A program made the position numbers and the translations under genes. DNA of 64,000 nt from Campylobacterales bacterium (GTDB lineage Bacteria; Campylobacterota; Campylobacteria; Campylobacterales; Sulfurimonadaceae), in assembly GCA_026390165.1 (NCBI GenBank), contig JAPLGM010000012.1, positions 1-64,000 on the forward strand. Direction: 5' to 3'. The notes under the pieces are model-generated. The model did not search any database, was not told the origin of the DNA, and saw nothing but the letters and a program-made list of their open reading frames with translations. Below are positions 51,437 to 59,508 of this stretch, one piece after another. Within the stretch, counting starts at the first letter, position 1. Each line of letters starts with the position of its first letter.

Positions 51437-53692
51437 ATGGACCTTCAATTGAAAAAAACTACCCTCTCTCTATTGCTCTCTTCACTCGTCCTTAGTGCCT
51501 CATCCCTTAAGGTTGAGTCGATACACTATGAGGGGATGGTTCATATATCCGAAGCAGTCGCTAAGCAACTTAACGAGGTAAAAATCGGTGAACCGCTTGA
51601 CCCCGTTGTGGTAGATAAGACGGTCAAAGCATTTTTTGATCAGGGATATTTTGATGATGTATGGGTAGAAGAAGCGGCGGGCGTTGTCACCTTCCATTTC
51701 AGAGAGAAGCCGGTTATCTCGAAAATAGAGCTCAAGGGGTACAAAGAGAATGATGAAGAGGCAAAGAAAAAGCTTCTTCAAATCGAAAAAGGGTCCTTAT
51801 ACGATCCGCGACGCATTGAGAGTGCCCGTAAGCGGATTGTTGAGACATTAAGCCAAGACGGGAAGATTGATTCAGTTGTTGAAGTAGAGACCGAAAAACT
51901 CGATAATGGCAGTATAAAGGTAAAATTTATCGCCAATGAGGGCGAAGAGATTATCATCAAAGAGGTGAAGTATAACGGCGTTTCTGGTGTTAATCCTGAT
52001 GCGTTTGATGCAACGATTGCGAACAAAGAGGAAGACTCTTTCGGATGGTTTTGGGGCCGTAATAATGGAAAAATGAAATTGGCGGAATTGCAATACGATC
52101 CGATGCGTATTCGTGATTATTATATGCAAAACGGCTATTTGGATGCCAAAGTAGACAATCCTTTTGTGGCGGTTGATTTTAACCATTATCAAGCCTCCAT
52201 GAACTACAGCATCTTCGAAGGGGATATTTTTCGTGTTAGCGACATCCTCATTTTCCAAGATACTGAGGTCATTGAGGATAAGGAGCTTCTCAAAGTTATT
52301 GCCTTGGAAAAAAACAAGCCGTTCAATATTAAAACATTCCGAGATGATGCCGAACGGATCAAAACGAAAATTGCCGATTTAGGATACGCATACGTCCAAG
52401 TTCAGCCAGATTTGAAAAAAGATAAAGAGACGAAGAGCGTTGACGTTGTTTATCGTATCATCCCCGGTAAAAAAGTTCGAATTCACAATGTTATCGTTTC
52501 AGGGAATAACCGTACATTGGATCGTGTCGTACGGCGGGAACTGTTCCTTGCTCCGGGAGATTTATACAGCTTGAGTAATCTCAAAGATTCACGTAATGCC
52601 CTTGGACGAACGGGATATTTTGAGAGTACCACCATCGAAGAGAAGCGTCTAAATGATGAGACGATGGATCTGATCGTTCAGACGAAAGAGGCGGCAACGG
52701 GGAACATTCAGTTGGGTGGAGGATACGGAAGTTTCGGCGGTATTATGCTCAGTGTCGCTGTGAACGACCGTAATATTTTTGGTTCAGGGATCAATACGGG
52801 TATCCATTTAGAACGCTCCGTTCGGACGAAAAACTACTCCTTTAATGTCTCCAATCCACGCCTCAATGATAGTGACTTTAGCGGTAATTTTTCCGTTTTT
52901 AACAGTGCAACAATGTACACAAGTTATACGGTTGCATCGACCGGTTTGAGCTTTGGGACGGGGCACCGTTTTAGTCGATATGTAAATGGCTACGTAGGGT
53001 ATAACTACTCTAAAAATGCGTACAGTAATTTCGACCTTAATACGACACTAACCCTTGATCCACGTTATTACACCAATTATGATAAAAGCTCGGTGATCGT
53101 GTCAGCAACATTTGACAATACCGATGATTATTATATCCCGCGTGAGGGGATGAACTTCTCGCAGAGTTTTGAAAAATCAGGATTGGGTGGAAGTTCCGAT
53201 TTTTGGAAAAGTCGCAGTACGTTTGGTGCCTATAAGGGACTTCAAAAGCTGACCGATATGGATTTGATTGTCCGCTATAAAGCACGCTTTAACTATGCGC
53301 AAGAGACAGGGTATCTTCCTATCGCTGAAAAGTTTTATATGGGGGGGATCGGATCGGTTCGCGGCTTTAGAAGCTACTCTATCTCTCCTGTAGGAACGCC
53401 AGAATATATTAATGGAGTTTTACAGCGTATTGGGGGGTCTCAGACGTTCTCAAACAGCTTTGAACTGAGCGTCCCTTTGGTCCCTGAAGCGAAAATGCGG
53501 GCAACAGCATTTGTCGATTACGGTTGGATTGGAGATTCGTCACTGACTGAAATAGCGCGTGGAGGTTATGGAATTGGATTGGAGTGGTTCTCGCCTGTTG
53601 GACCTTTGCAACTTGTATTTGCTAACCCTATTGGTGCTACAGAAAAAGATAATATCGCTCACTTCGAATTTACGATTGGACAGAGGTTTTAA
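51437..53692 (+). CDS. bamA: Outer-membrane protein assembly factor BamA
   Basis: 751 residues: signal peptide (TTLSLLLSSLVLSASS), five POTRA domains (about 25-345; the last IHNVIVSGNNRTLDRVVRRELFLAPGDLYSLSNL) and a 16-strand barrel with the conserved VRGF (GGIGSVRGFRSY) of the lid loop and a terminal Phe (FTIGQRF). Inserts beta-barrel proteins into the outer membrane. ATG at 51437 has a poor ribosome site; a TTG four codons later (MKKTTLSLL) is an alternative start. Confidence 0.96.
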   Translation: MDLQLKKTTLSLLLSSLVLSASSLKVESIHYEGMVHISEAVAKQLNEVKIGEPLDPVVVDKTVKAFFDQGYFDDVWVEEAAGVVTFHFREKPVISKIELKGYKENDEEAKKKLLQIEKGSLYDPRRIESARKRIVETLSQDGKIDSVVEVETEKLDNGSIKVKFIANEGEEIIIKEVKYNGVSGVNPDAFDATIANKEEDSFGWFWGRNNGKMKLAELQYDPMRIRDYYMQNGYLDAKVDNPFVAVDFNHYQASMNYSIFEGDIFRVSDILIFQDTEVIEDKELLKVIALEKNKPFNIKTFRDDAERIKTKIADLGYAYVQVQPDLKKDKETKSVDVVYRIIPGKKVRIHNVIVSGNNRTLDRVVRRELFLAPGDLYSLSNLKDSRNALGRTGYFESTTIEEKRLNDETMDLIVQTKEAATGNIQLGGGYGSFGGIMLSVAVNDRNIFGSGINTGIHLERSVRTKNYSFNVSNPRLNDSDFSGNFSVFNSATMYTSYTVASTGLSFGTGHRFSRYVNGYVGYNYSKNAYSNFDLNTTLTLDPRYYTNYDKSSVIVSATFDNTDDYYIPREGMNFSQSFEKSGLGGSSDFWKSRSTFGAYKGLQKLTDMDLIVRYKARFNYAQETGYLPIAEKFYMGGIGSVRGFRSYSISPVGTPEYINGVLQRIGGSQTFSNSFELSVPLVPEAKMRATAFVDYGWIGDSSLTEIARGGYGIGLEWFSPVGPLQLVFANPIGATEKDNIAHFEFTIGQRF

Positions 53693-53715
53693 CGAGAGGC
53701 TCTATTGAGCTTCTT

Positions 53716-55182
53716 TTAATCGTGAAGGGTAATTTTTAGCCCCTTCGGCAAAACAACATTCTTAAGCTGTTCCCGTGCTAAATAGAGATGTTTCCCCTCA
53801 ACCACCACTCCATCACTATCTTTATAAAGTGTAAGGGTCGCAGCATTGACACGTGATGCTAAAAGAATATGGGAGAGGCGTAAAATAGCGCTTAAGACAT
53901 CAAGGGTAAAGTTATCGGGGAGGAGTGACCCATAGCTGGCTTTCGGGATAAGATCGGATGCGCTATTGCCTTTTTTAAATAACAAAAGATGAGAGATTAA
54001 AGCAATCTGCGGATGACTCAGGGCATAATCGAGTGCACTTATCGCCAAATAGTGGCTATGGCGTTGATATTCGTAATAGCGGACACCAACGCCAATAGAG
54101 AGAAGTTTAGCTGCGATGATGAGCTCGTGCTGATACTTAGGGTTGATTCCAAGAGAAGGTTGCAAAAGTTCAAAAAGTCGTTTGGATAGATGGGCGCATT
54201 GTTGTGCATGATCGCTATGGACGGCGTAGGTGTCAAGCAAATAACGGACACTTGGGTTATAGTTGGCAGGAAATGTATCCCCTGAGTTGCGAAGCAGATC
54301 ACTTAAGAATACCCCTTCGCGTACCCCAACACCACTGCAGATAAGTGTTTTTGCTTGAATATGCTTAAGTATCCGCTCTAAAATTAGGGTGCCTGGTTTG
54401 ATGGTATCAAAACGGTCAGGTTTGATGAAGAGTGAACGGAGTTTTTTTGGACTAGCATTTAGTATTTGATCGGTAAAACGTAAAAAAGAGATATCGTTTG
54501 TAGTAAATGCATGAAGTTTTTTGAGGGGGTACTCCTCTTTTTTCATGAGAGCACGGGCGAGCGCACGAAAGGTTCCACCGATTCCAATAAGGGTATTGGT
54601 ATCAAACGGGGGGAGTTGCTTTAATGTTTCGTCGATATAAGCGATAGCTCCAGCACTGTCATCGCGATCAAAAAAGAGTTCCTTGATTCGAACTGTACCA
54701 ATATTGAGAGAAAAGAGTTGTTCAACTTTGCCGTTTTGTACTACGGTAAATTCACTGGATCCCCCTCCAACATCGACAGTGATTGCTGTGGAAATTGCAG
54801 GAAGGAGATTGGCACACGCCATACCCCCAAAATAAGCCTCTTTCTCCCCTGAGATAACTTTGATAGAGAGATTATGTTCAGCTCTTATTCGGGAGAGAAA
54901 AACAGTTGCATTCGGGGCATCACGCAGTGCGGAGGTTGCGACGCATAAAATTTTTCGAGTGCCAAAAGAGTGGGCAATTGATAAAAACTCCCCGATTGCT
55001 TGGGCAGTACGTCTCATTGCATCCTCTTGAAGATGTCCTCCATTTTTATAAGCATTCTCACTTATACGAACAGAACTCTTAACCTCATGGAGAATATGAA
55101 ATGCAAAACGGCTGGTTTTTTGAAATACCGCCATTCGCATGGAATTACTTCCGATGTCGATAACGGCGGTACACTTCGCCAT
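53716..55182 (-). CDS. ppx: Ppx/GppA exopolyphosphatase/pppGpp phosphatase
   Basis: 488 residues: AVIDIGSNSMRMAVF (phosphate-1), VDVGGGSSEFTVV (phosphate-2), GIGGTFRALAR, and a C-terminal HD-like helical region (about 320-488). The family hydrolyses polyphosphate and/or pppGpp, so it may affect alarmone levels. Its start touches the ferredoxin stop. Confidence 0.93.
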   Translation of the reverse strand: MAKCTAVIDIGSNSMRMAVFQKTSRFAFHILHEVKSSVRISENAYKNGGHLQEDAMRRTAQAIGEFLSIAHSFGTRKILCVATSALRDAPNATVFLSRIRAEHNLSIKVISGEKEAYFGGMACANLLPAISTAITVDVGGGSSEFTVVQNGKVEQLFSLNIGTVRIKELFFDRDDSAGAIAYIDETLKQLPPFDTNTLIGIGGTFRALARALMKKEEYPLKKLHAFTTNDISFLRFTDQILNASPKKLRSLFIKPDRFDTIKPGTLILERILKHIQAKTLICSGVGVREGVFLSDLLRNSGDTFPANYNPSVRYLLDTYAVHSDHAQQCAHLSKRLFELLQPSLGINPKYQHELIIAAKLLSIGVGVRYYEYQRHSHYLAISALDYALSHPQIALISHLLLFKKGNSASDLIPKASYGSLLPDNFTLDVLSAILRLSHILLASRVNAATLTLYKDSDGVVVEGKHLYLAREQLKNVVLPKGLKITLHD

Positions 55183-55437
55183 TTATTGCTCTTCTTCGAT
55201 CAACTGCTTATGTTTATAAAGAAGTTCTTGCATCGTTTCGACATTGTCTTTGTCTGGGATGATACAATCAACGGGGCACACGGCTATACAGGCAGGTTCA
55301 TCGTACGTTCCCACGCACTCCGTACAACGATCTGGATCGATGATATAAATCGGATCACCCTCTTCAATCGCATCCATTGGACACTCTTCGCGACACGCGT
55401 CGCACGCTATACAATCATCGAGTATTATTAACGGCAT
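55183..55437 (-). CDS. 2[4Fe-4S] ferredoxin
   Basis: 84 residues with CIACDACREECPMDAI and the longer second motif CTECVGTYDEPACIAVCPVDCI, binding two [4Fe-4S] clusters, as in the YfhL/Allochromatium type with an insertion between Cys residues. Electron carrier, possibly for ferredoxin-dependent thiol reduction or the reductive TCA cycle. Co-transcribed with ppx. Confidence 0.95.
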   Translation of the reverse strand: MPLIILDDCIACDACREECPMDAIEEGDPIYIIDPDRCTECVGTYDEPACIAVCPVDCIIPDKDNVETMQELLYKHKQLIEEEQ

Positions 55438-55509
55438 TTGGCAACCTTAATTTAGTAAAGAGATAATGGGCGATTTATAGCAAAAGGTAGCTTAAGGGGA
55501 GGTTTTGTA

Positions 55510-56811
55510 TTATCGTTGGGGTAATAAACAATAGAGTTTTGAGGGGAGAACGAGTCGTGCAACTGTCCCATCTACCCCATCCGTACGGTTCGTGATACTA
55601 ATATGGGCTCCGATCGCTTCTGCGGCACTTTTGGCGAGAAATAAACCTAACCCCACACCCGATTTATTTCCTTGCCGTTTAAAAGGGGCGAAGAGATCGA
55701 CACTGTCATCAATTCCGCACCCTTCGTCGATTACTTCAATGATAATATCGGTAGTATCAAGGTGACTTTGAAAACGAATAGTTCGTCCATCTGGGGTGAA
55801 TTTAAGGGCATTTTGGAGAAAATTTTGGATAATTTGGTTGAGTAAAGTGATTTGAAGAACGGCCTGAAAACTCTCTGGCTCAAAGTTGGTTATCAGTGTT
55901 TTATTTTCACTATGGGCAAGAAGAGCAAAGTCCCCCTCCCACTTTTTGAGGATTTTGATAATATCTGCCTCTACGGGCATTTCCAACTGAGCCCCCTCTT
56001 GACGACCGATATTGAGGATGTTGGCAACGATTTTATTCATTTCATCCACACTTTGATTGGTGATTCGGATCGCTTCGATGTACTCTTCTGGGGAGCGTTT
56101 TTTGATAAGGGTTACTTGATTTTTGAGTTTGATAACAGCGAGCGGTGTTTTGAGCTCATGGGCGGCACCGATAAAGAGCTCTTTTTGGTATTTGACGAAA
56201 TTCTGAATACGTCCCATAAGACGGTTTAGGGTCTCACCAAGAGGCTCAAACTCTTCAGGAAGATTTTCAACTTGAATAGGGCGTAAAAGATGTTCATTCA
56301 TATTGGCAAGCCGACGGGTTAGTGCGCTGACAGGTGCAATCAGCATCTTAGAAAAGGCAATGGCGTAGAGGATAATAACAATAAATCCAAAGGCATTGAT
56401 GAGAAAGATGGAGCGGAGAATTTTTTGGAGTAAGTGTTTGGTTGGGGTGATGTCACGGCTTACTTTGAGATAGGTAGAGTGTTCAAAATCAAAGGGGTAG
56501 ATCAAGATTAATGAGGTTCTTTTATCGGCGTGTGATGTTTCATAAAATTCGAGAAGATTTTCCTCTTTTTGAAGCGTGATAAGCTCAACATTGAGCCCAC
56601 TTAAAAGATCAGAAGCATTTTGTTTGGCGGTTATGAGTGAATCCGAAGCGCAAATATTTTGGGCAGTGTTGATGAGTTCAGTTTGTTTTTCATCGTAAAT
56701 AGATTGTTGTATAAAAAGGTACAGAAAAGAGGAAAAGAGGAGAACAAGTGCTGCCGAAGCGACAATCAGTTGTAGTAAAAAACGGCGTCTTATACTTCTT
56801 TTGGAAAACAT
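55510..56811 (-). CDS. Sensor histidine kinase, presumed partner of the CosR/HsrA-like regulator
   Basis: 433 residues from ATG 56811 (GAGAGGG nine bases upstream). One span (about 12-35, LLQLIVASAALVLLFSSFLYLF), a periplasmic sensor of about 110 residues, a second span near 140-160, HAMP (MLIAPVSALTRRLANMNEH), H-box AAHELKTPLAV, N-box QNFLQNALKFT, DEGCGI and GVGLGLFLAK. Complete kinase. Its first codons lie in a 21-bp segment duplicated at the end of the response regulator gene 1.6 kb away, implying the two genes once overlapped. Confidence 0.93.
   Translation of the reverse strand: MFSKRSIRRRFLLQLIVASAALVLLFSSFLYLFIQQSIYDEKQTELINTAQNICASDSLITAKQNASDLLSGLNVELITLQKEENLLEFYETSHADKRTSLILIYPFDFEHSTYLKVSRDITPTKHLLQKILRSIFLINAFGFIVIILYAIAFSKMLIAPVSALTRRLANMNEHLLRPIQVENLPEEFEPLGETLNRLMGRIQNFVKYQKELFIGAAHELKTPLAVIKLKNQVTLIKKRSPEEYIEAIRITNQSVDEMNKIVANILNIGRQEGAQLEMPVEADIIKILKKWEGDFALLAHSENKTLITNFEPESFQAVLQITLLNQIIQNFLQNALKFTPDGRTIRFQSHLDTTDIIIEVIDEGCGIDDSVDLFAPFKRQGNKSGVGLGLFLAKSAAEAIGAHISITNRTDGVDGTVARLVLPSKLYCLLPQR
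56790..56810. repeat. 21-bp direct repeat, kinase side
   Basis: Identical over 21 bp to 58434-58454. Here, read on the minus strand, it supplies TG of the kinase start codon and the codons for FSKRSI. The flanking bases differ from the other copy on both sides. The two copies bracket the marR-pirin cassette. Confidence 0.9.
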
Positions 56812-57004
56812 AATCATTATCCCTCTCTGCTTTCGCCTATTTATCGCATTTGTGCGGTTTAAGTTTAGTAAGTTATATATTTCAGACCAAAGCAAATTAA
56901 TTTATGCTAGATAGTTTTACATTTGTATGATTATACACGATTTTGTACCCAGAAATAGATTAAAAGGTCTCTAATAACTCACCTCATTTAATCTATTTGT
57001 TGAC

Positions 57005-57026
57005 AATAGTACTAATTAGTAGTATT
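57005..57026 (+). promoter_or_regulatory. MarR operator 1, overlapping the marR promoter
   Basis: Arms AATAGTACTAA and TTAGTAGTATT form a 22-bp inverted repeat with one mismatch. It starts just after a TTGACA (57000-57005), so bound protein would block the promoter. Core AGTACTAATTAGTA is shared with operator 2 at 57521. Confidence 0.65.
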
Positions 57027-57056
57027 GTTCTTTTATTTCATATTGGGAGGTTTATT

Positions 57057-57506
57057 ACGAAACGTGTAAAAAGTTATGGTAAGCATGAGGATATAGTTTT
57101 ACGTACCCATATTGAGCTTTCCCGTTCACTTACGAAAATTCGCGCTAAAGAAACGACCTGGCTAGCCGATCGTGATCTGACTTTAGCTCAATTTGGCATA
57201 TTGGAATCATTGTACCATCTAGGAAAACTTACCGTCGGTCAAATCACGACATTGACACTCAGTACACCTGGCAATATCACGGTAGTGATTAAAAACCTTC
57301 AATCCAAGGGGCTGATTGATGCAATAGCTTCAGAGGAAGATCGACGTAGCAAAATTCTTGAAATAACGGATGAGGGGAGAAAAATCATGCAATCAATATT
57401 TCAAACGCATGTTGAAAACCTAAGTTGCTGGTATGATAAAGGACTCAACGAAGAGGAAATTCAGACACTTTCTCATTTACTGCGTAAACTAGAAAAGGGA
57501 CAATAA
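57057..57506 (+). CDS. MarR family regulator with apparent ACG start
   Basis: 149 residues with winged helix LTVGQITTLTLSTPGNITVVIKNLQSKGLIDAIASEEDRRSKILEITDEG. The conserved protein begins at about KRVKSYGKHEDIVLRTHIELSRSL. Directly in front of it, six bases after a strong GGGAGG, stands ACG rather than ATG. The upstream TTG at 56997 would place the coding region across promoter and operator and is unlikely. Either ACG or the ATT before it is used, or the start was lost by an ATG to ACG change. Regulates itself and pirin through two matching operators. Confidence 0.85.
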   Translation, partial: TKRVKSYGKHEDIVLRTHIELSRSLTKIRAKETTWLADRDLTLAQFGILESLYHLGKLTVGQITTLTLSTPGNITVVIKNLQSKGLIDAIASEEDRRSKILEITDEGRKIMQSIFQTHVENLSCWYDKGLNEEEIQTLSHLLRKLEKGQ

Positions 57507-57520
57507 AAAATTTAACGATA

Positions 57521-57538
57521 AAGTACTAATGAGTACTT
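57521..57538 (+). promoter_or_regulatory. MarR operator 2, upstream of pirin
   Basis: Perfect arms AAGTACT and AGTACTT around AATG, sharing AGTACTAAT-AGTA with operator 1. It lies 16 bases before the pirin ATG, ahead of AAAAGGAG, so it could control a second promoter or block read-through. Confidence 0.65.
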
Positions 57539-57554
57539 ACAAAAGGAGATTACC

Positions 57555-58265
57555 ATGTCACTCACACTTCATCACGCACAAGAGCGCGGCGTAGCCGAAC
57601 ACGGTTGGCTTCATAGCCGATTTAGCTTTTCCTTTGCCGAATATCATAATCCGGCACGGATGGGATTTGGAGCCTTACGAGTTATCAACGATGACATCGT
57701 CGAAGCGGGGAGGGGGTTTGGAATGCATCCCCACAAAAATATGGAGATTATCTCAATCGTGACAAAAGGTTCACTGGAGCACAAAGATTCAGAGGGGAAT
57801 CACGGGATTATTAATGCAGGCGAAATTCAATATATGAGTGCCGGATCAGGTGTATTTCATTCCGAATATGCGACGGACAATTCGGATGCTGCACTTTTTC
57901 AAATCTGGATCCATCCCAATGAAAATGGAGGAGTTCCTCGCTACGATCAACGCAGTTTTATTCATCATGATAAAACAGATAAATGGATTACTCTCATCAG
58001 CGGTGATGGACGTAATAATTCGATCACGATTAAACAAGATGCCGCTATTTGTTCGGCTGAAATATCGGAAGGGACAACTATTTCAATCCCTCCCGTCAAA
58101 TCAGGGCATGGACGATTGCTCTTTGTTATCGACGGAAAAGTAGACATCAACGGTCATATTCTTAATGAGAGAGATGAACTCCAAATCACCGACGAGAAGG
58201 AATACGCTCTTTTAGCCCTAAGCGAGGCAAATGTCTTATTATTTGACGTGCCGATGGACTTATGA
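57555..58265 (+). CDS. Pirin family protein (YhhW-like)
   Basis: 236 residues of double cupin. Metal ligands are visible in GFGMHPHKNMEIISIV (two His), and the block GSLEHKDSEGNHGIINAGEIQYMSAGSGVFHSEY supplies the third His and Glu. YhhW-type pirins can be quercetin dioxygenases and are often induced by electrophile or redox-sensing MarR regulators. Part of the cassette inserted between the regulator and kinase genes. Confidence 0.93.
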   Translation: MSLTLHHAQERGVAEHGWLHSRFSFSFAEYHNPARMGFGALRVINDDIVEAGRGFGMHPHKNMEIISIVTKGSLEHKDSEGNHGIINAGEIQYMSAGSGVFHSEYATDNSDAALFQIWIHPNENGGVPRYDQRSFIHHDKTDKWITLISGDGRNNSITIKQDAAICSAEISEGTTISIPPVKSGHGRLLFVIDGKVDINGHILNERDELQITDEKEYALLALSEANVLLFDVPMDL

Positions 58266-58397
58266 ACCGTCGTCATTTTTCTGAGAGAAGTTGGCAGGTC
58301 AGTGAAGAACTATAGACAAACCTTTAAAAAGTTATGTATGAAGTTGTGTACAATTTGGTCAATTAAGAGCTGATTAGAAGGGAGCTTTATACAGTGG

Positions 58398-58418
58398 AAA
58401 CCCCTAGATTAGGGGTTT
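58398..58418. terminator. Terminator after pirin
   Basis: AAACCCCTA pairs with TAGGGGTTT around GAT; T4 on the plus side and A-rich flanks make it usable in both directions. It ends the marR-pirin transcript and would also insulate the response regulator gene from the kinase gene on the minus strand. Confidence 0.75.
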
Positions 58419-58433
58419 TAAAAGATTTGTGCT

Positions 58434-58454
58434 TTATACTTCTTTTGGAAAACA
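58434..58454. repeat. 21-bp direct repeat, response-regulator side
   Basis: Second copy of 56790-56810. On the minus strand it encodes the last six residues CFPKEV and the TAA stop of the response regulator. The repeat boundary coincides exactly with the stop codon. Confidence 0.9.
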
Positions 58455-59105
58455 AAAGCGGTATCCTCGGCGACGCACGGTTTCAATCGTAGTGATCCCG
58501 AGCGGTTTGTCCATTTTTTGACGAATTTGGTTGATCGCAACCTCGATAACATTTGGAGTAACGAGCTCAGGCTCTTCCCAAATTGCATCGAGAAGCTGCT
58601 CTTTTGAGACGATTTGGTCACGGTGACGTGCAAGGTGAGTCAATACTTCGAAAGGCTTCCCTTTGAGTTCGATCTCTTTGCCTTTGTAGATGATTTTTTC
58701 CTCTTCAGGATTAATAATCAAATCATCAATTTCGATGATATTACTACCACCAAAACGTAAACGCGCTTCAATACGTGCGATTAGTACGTCAAAATCGAAT
58801 GGTTTACGGATATAGTCATCAGCACCGGCGCGAAGTGCTTCAATTTCACTCTCATTATCATCACGAGCAGAGAGAACGACTATCATTGTTTTAGGAGTAT
58901 TACGCTTAATGTCAGGGATAATATCAATACTGTTTCCATCTGGAAGCATCCAATCCATTAGGATTAGGTCATAGTTACGGATATCGAGATAATACTCACC
59001 GTCTTTTAATGTCTCAACGACATCACTTTGATAACCAAACTCTTTTAGACCTTCTGCAAGGGTTTTGTTAAGGGTTACTTCATCTTCAATGATCAGAATA
59101 CGCAT
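58434..59105 (-). CDS. cosR: OmpR-family response regulator, CosR/HsrA orthologue
   Basis: 223 residues. Receiver with acidic pair ED (7-8), Asp51 in LILMDWMLPDG, Ser79 and Lys101 (IRKPF), so phosphorylation is possible. The C-terminal winged helix (IIEIDDLIINPEEEKIIYKGKEIELKGKPFEVLTHLARHRDQIVSKEQLLDAIWEEPELVTPNVIEVAINQIRQKM) is nearly identical, from memory, to H. pylori HsrA (HP1043) and Campylobacter CosR, essential oxidative-stress and homeostasis regulators that lack the phospho-acceptor and act as orphans. Here Asp is present and a kinase gene lies just downstream. Confidence 0.93.
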   Translation of the reverse strand: MRILIIEDEVTLNKTLAEGLKEFGYQSDVVETLKDGEYYLDIRNYDLILMDWMLPDGNSIDIIPDIKRNTPKTMIVVLSARDDNESEIEALRAGADDYIRKPFDFDVLIARIEARLRFGGSNIIEIDDLIINPEEEKIIYKGKEIELKGKPFEVLTHLARHRDQIVSKEQLLDAIWEEPELVTPNVIEVAINQIRQKMDKPLGITTIETVRRRGYRFCFPKEV

Positions 59106-59135
59106 TCACATTCCTCGGGGCGAAATTTTCCTGAA

Positions 59136-59183
59136 ATTATACCATACTTTTAGAAAATTTTAAACTCTTTTTAAACTCTTTTT
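59136..59183 (-). promoter_or_regulatory. Promoter of the response regulator with tandem 11-bp repeats
   Basis: Minus strand: extended -10 TATGGTATAAT (TATAAT at 59141-59136), about 30 bases before the ATG. Twenty bases upstream of the -10 are two perfect tandem copies of AAAAAGAGTTT (59183-59173 and 59172-59162), one helical turn apart, the spacing OmpR-type dimers use. A likely autoregulatory site. Confidence 0.6.
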
Positions 59184-59508
59184 AAAAAATAAAATGGTTT
59201 TGAACACCAACGGTGCAATTCAAGAGAATATTTGGTTTACGAATAGTGAGTGAAAGTTCTGTTATTAGCGGAAAAAAGGTTTTTAAGGAGAGGCTTAGCA
59301 CTTTTAGAGCCGTTTCAATTAATTCAAACTTTTCACGCTGCATTGTAGTCTCAATATGGGCGACAACGTCAGCGTAGTTGATAAAATGATTCTTAGTGTA
59401 GATATAATCGATTATACAATCAATCTCTACTTTTTGAGGGTTTAGTCGTTCAAAATCGAGAATCCCAATAATCGTTTCAAACGTTAAATGCTCGATTAGA
59501 ATTTTCAT
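59182..59508 (-). CDS. folB: Dihydroneopterin aldolase
   Basis: 108 residues: MKILIEHLTFETIIGILDFERLNPQKVEIDC (substrate Glu region near 18-20), INYADVVAHIE, and FELIETALKVLS with the conserved Glu. A small beta-alpha tunnel-fold enzyme of folate synthesis, slightly shorter than usual (about 115-120). Overlaps plsY by 4 bp. Confidence 0.85.
   Translation of the reverse strand: MKILIEHLTFETIIGILDFERLNPQKVEIDCIIDYIYTKNHFINYADVVAHIETTMQREKFELIETALKVLSLSLKTFFPLITELSLTIRKPNILLNCTVGVQNHFIF

Noticed and set aside
56790-58454. Insertion sequence or transposon
   Set aside because: The cassette has no transposase, no terminal inverted repeats and a 21-bp duplication longer than most target duplications; recombination of another kind is more likely.
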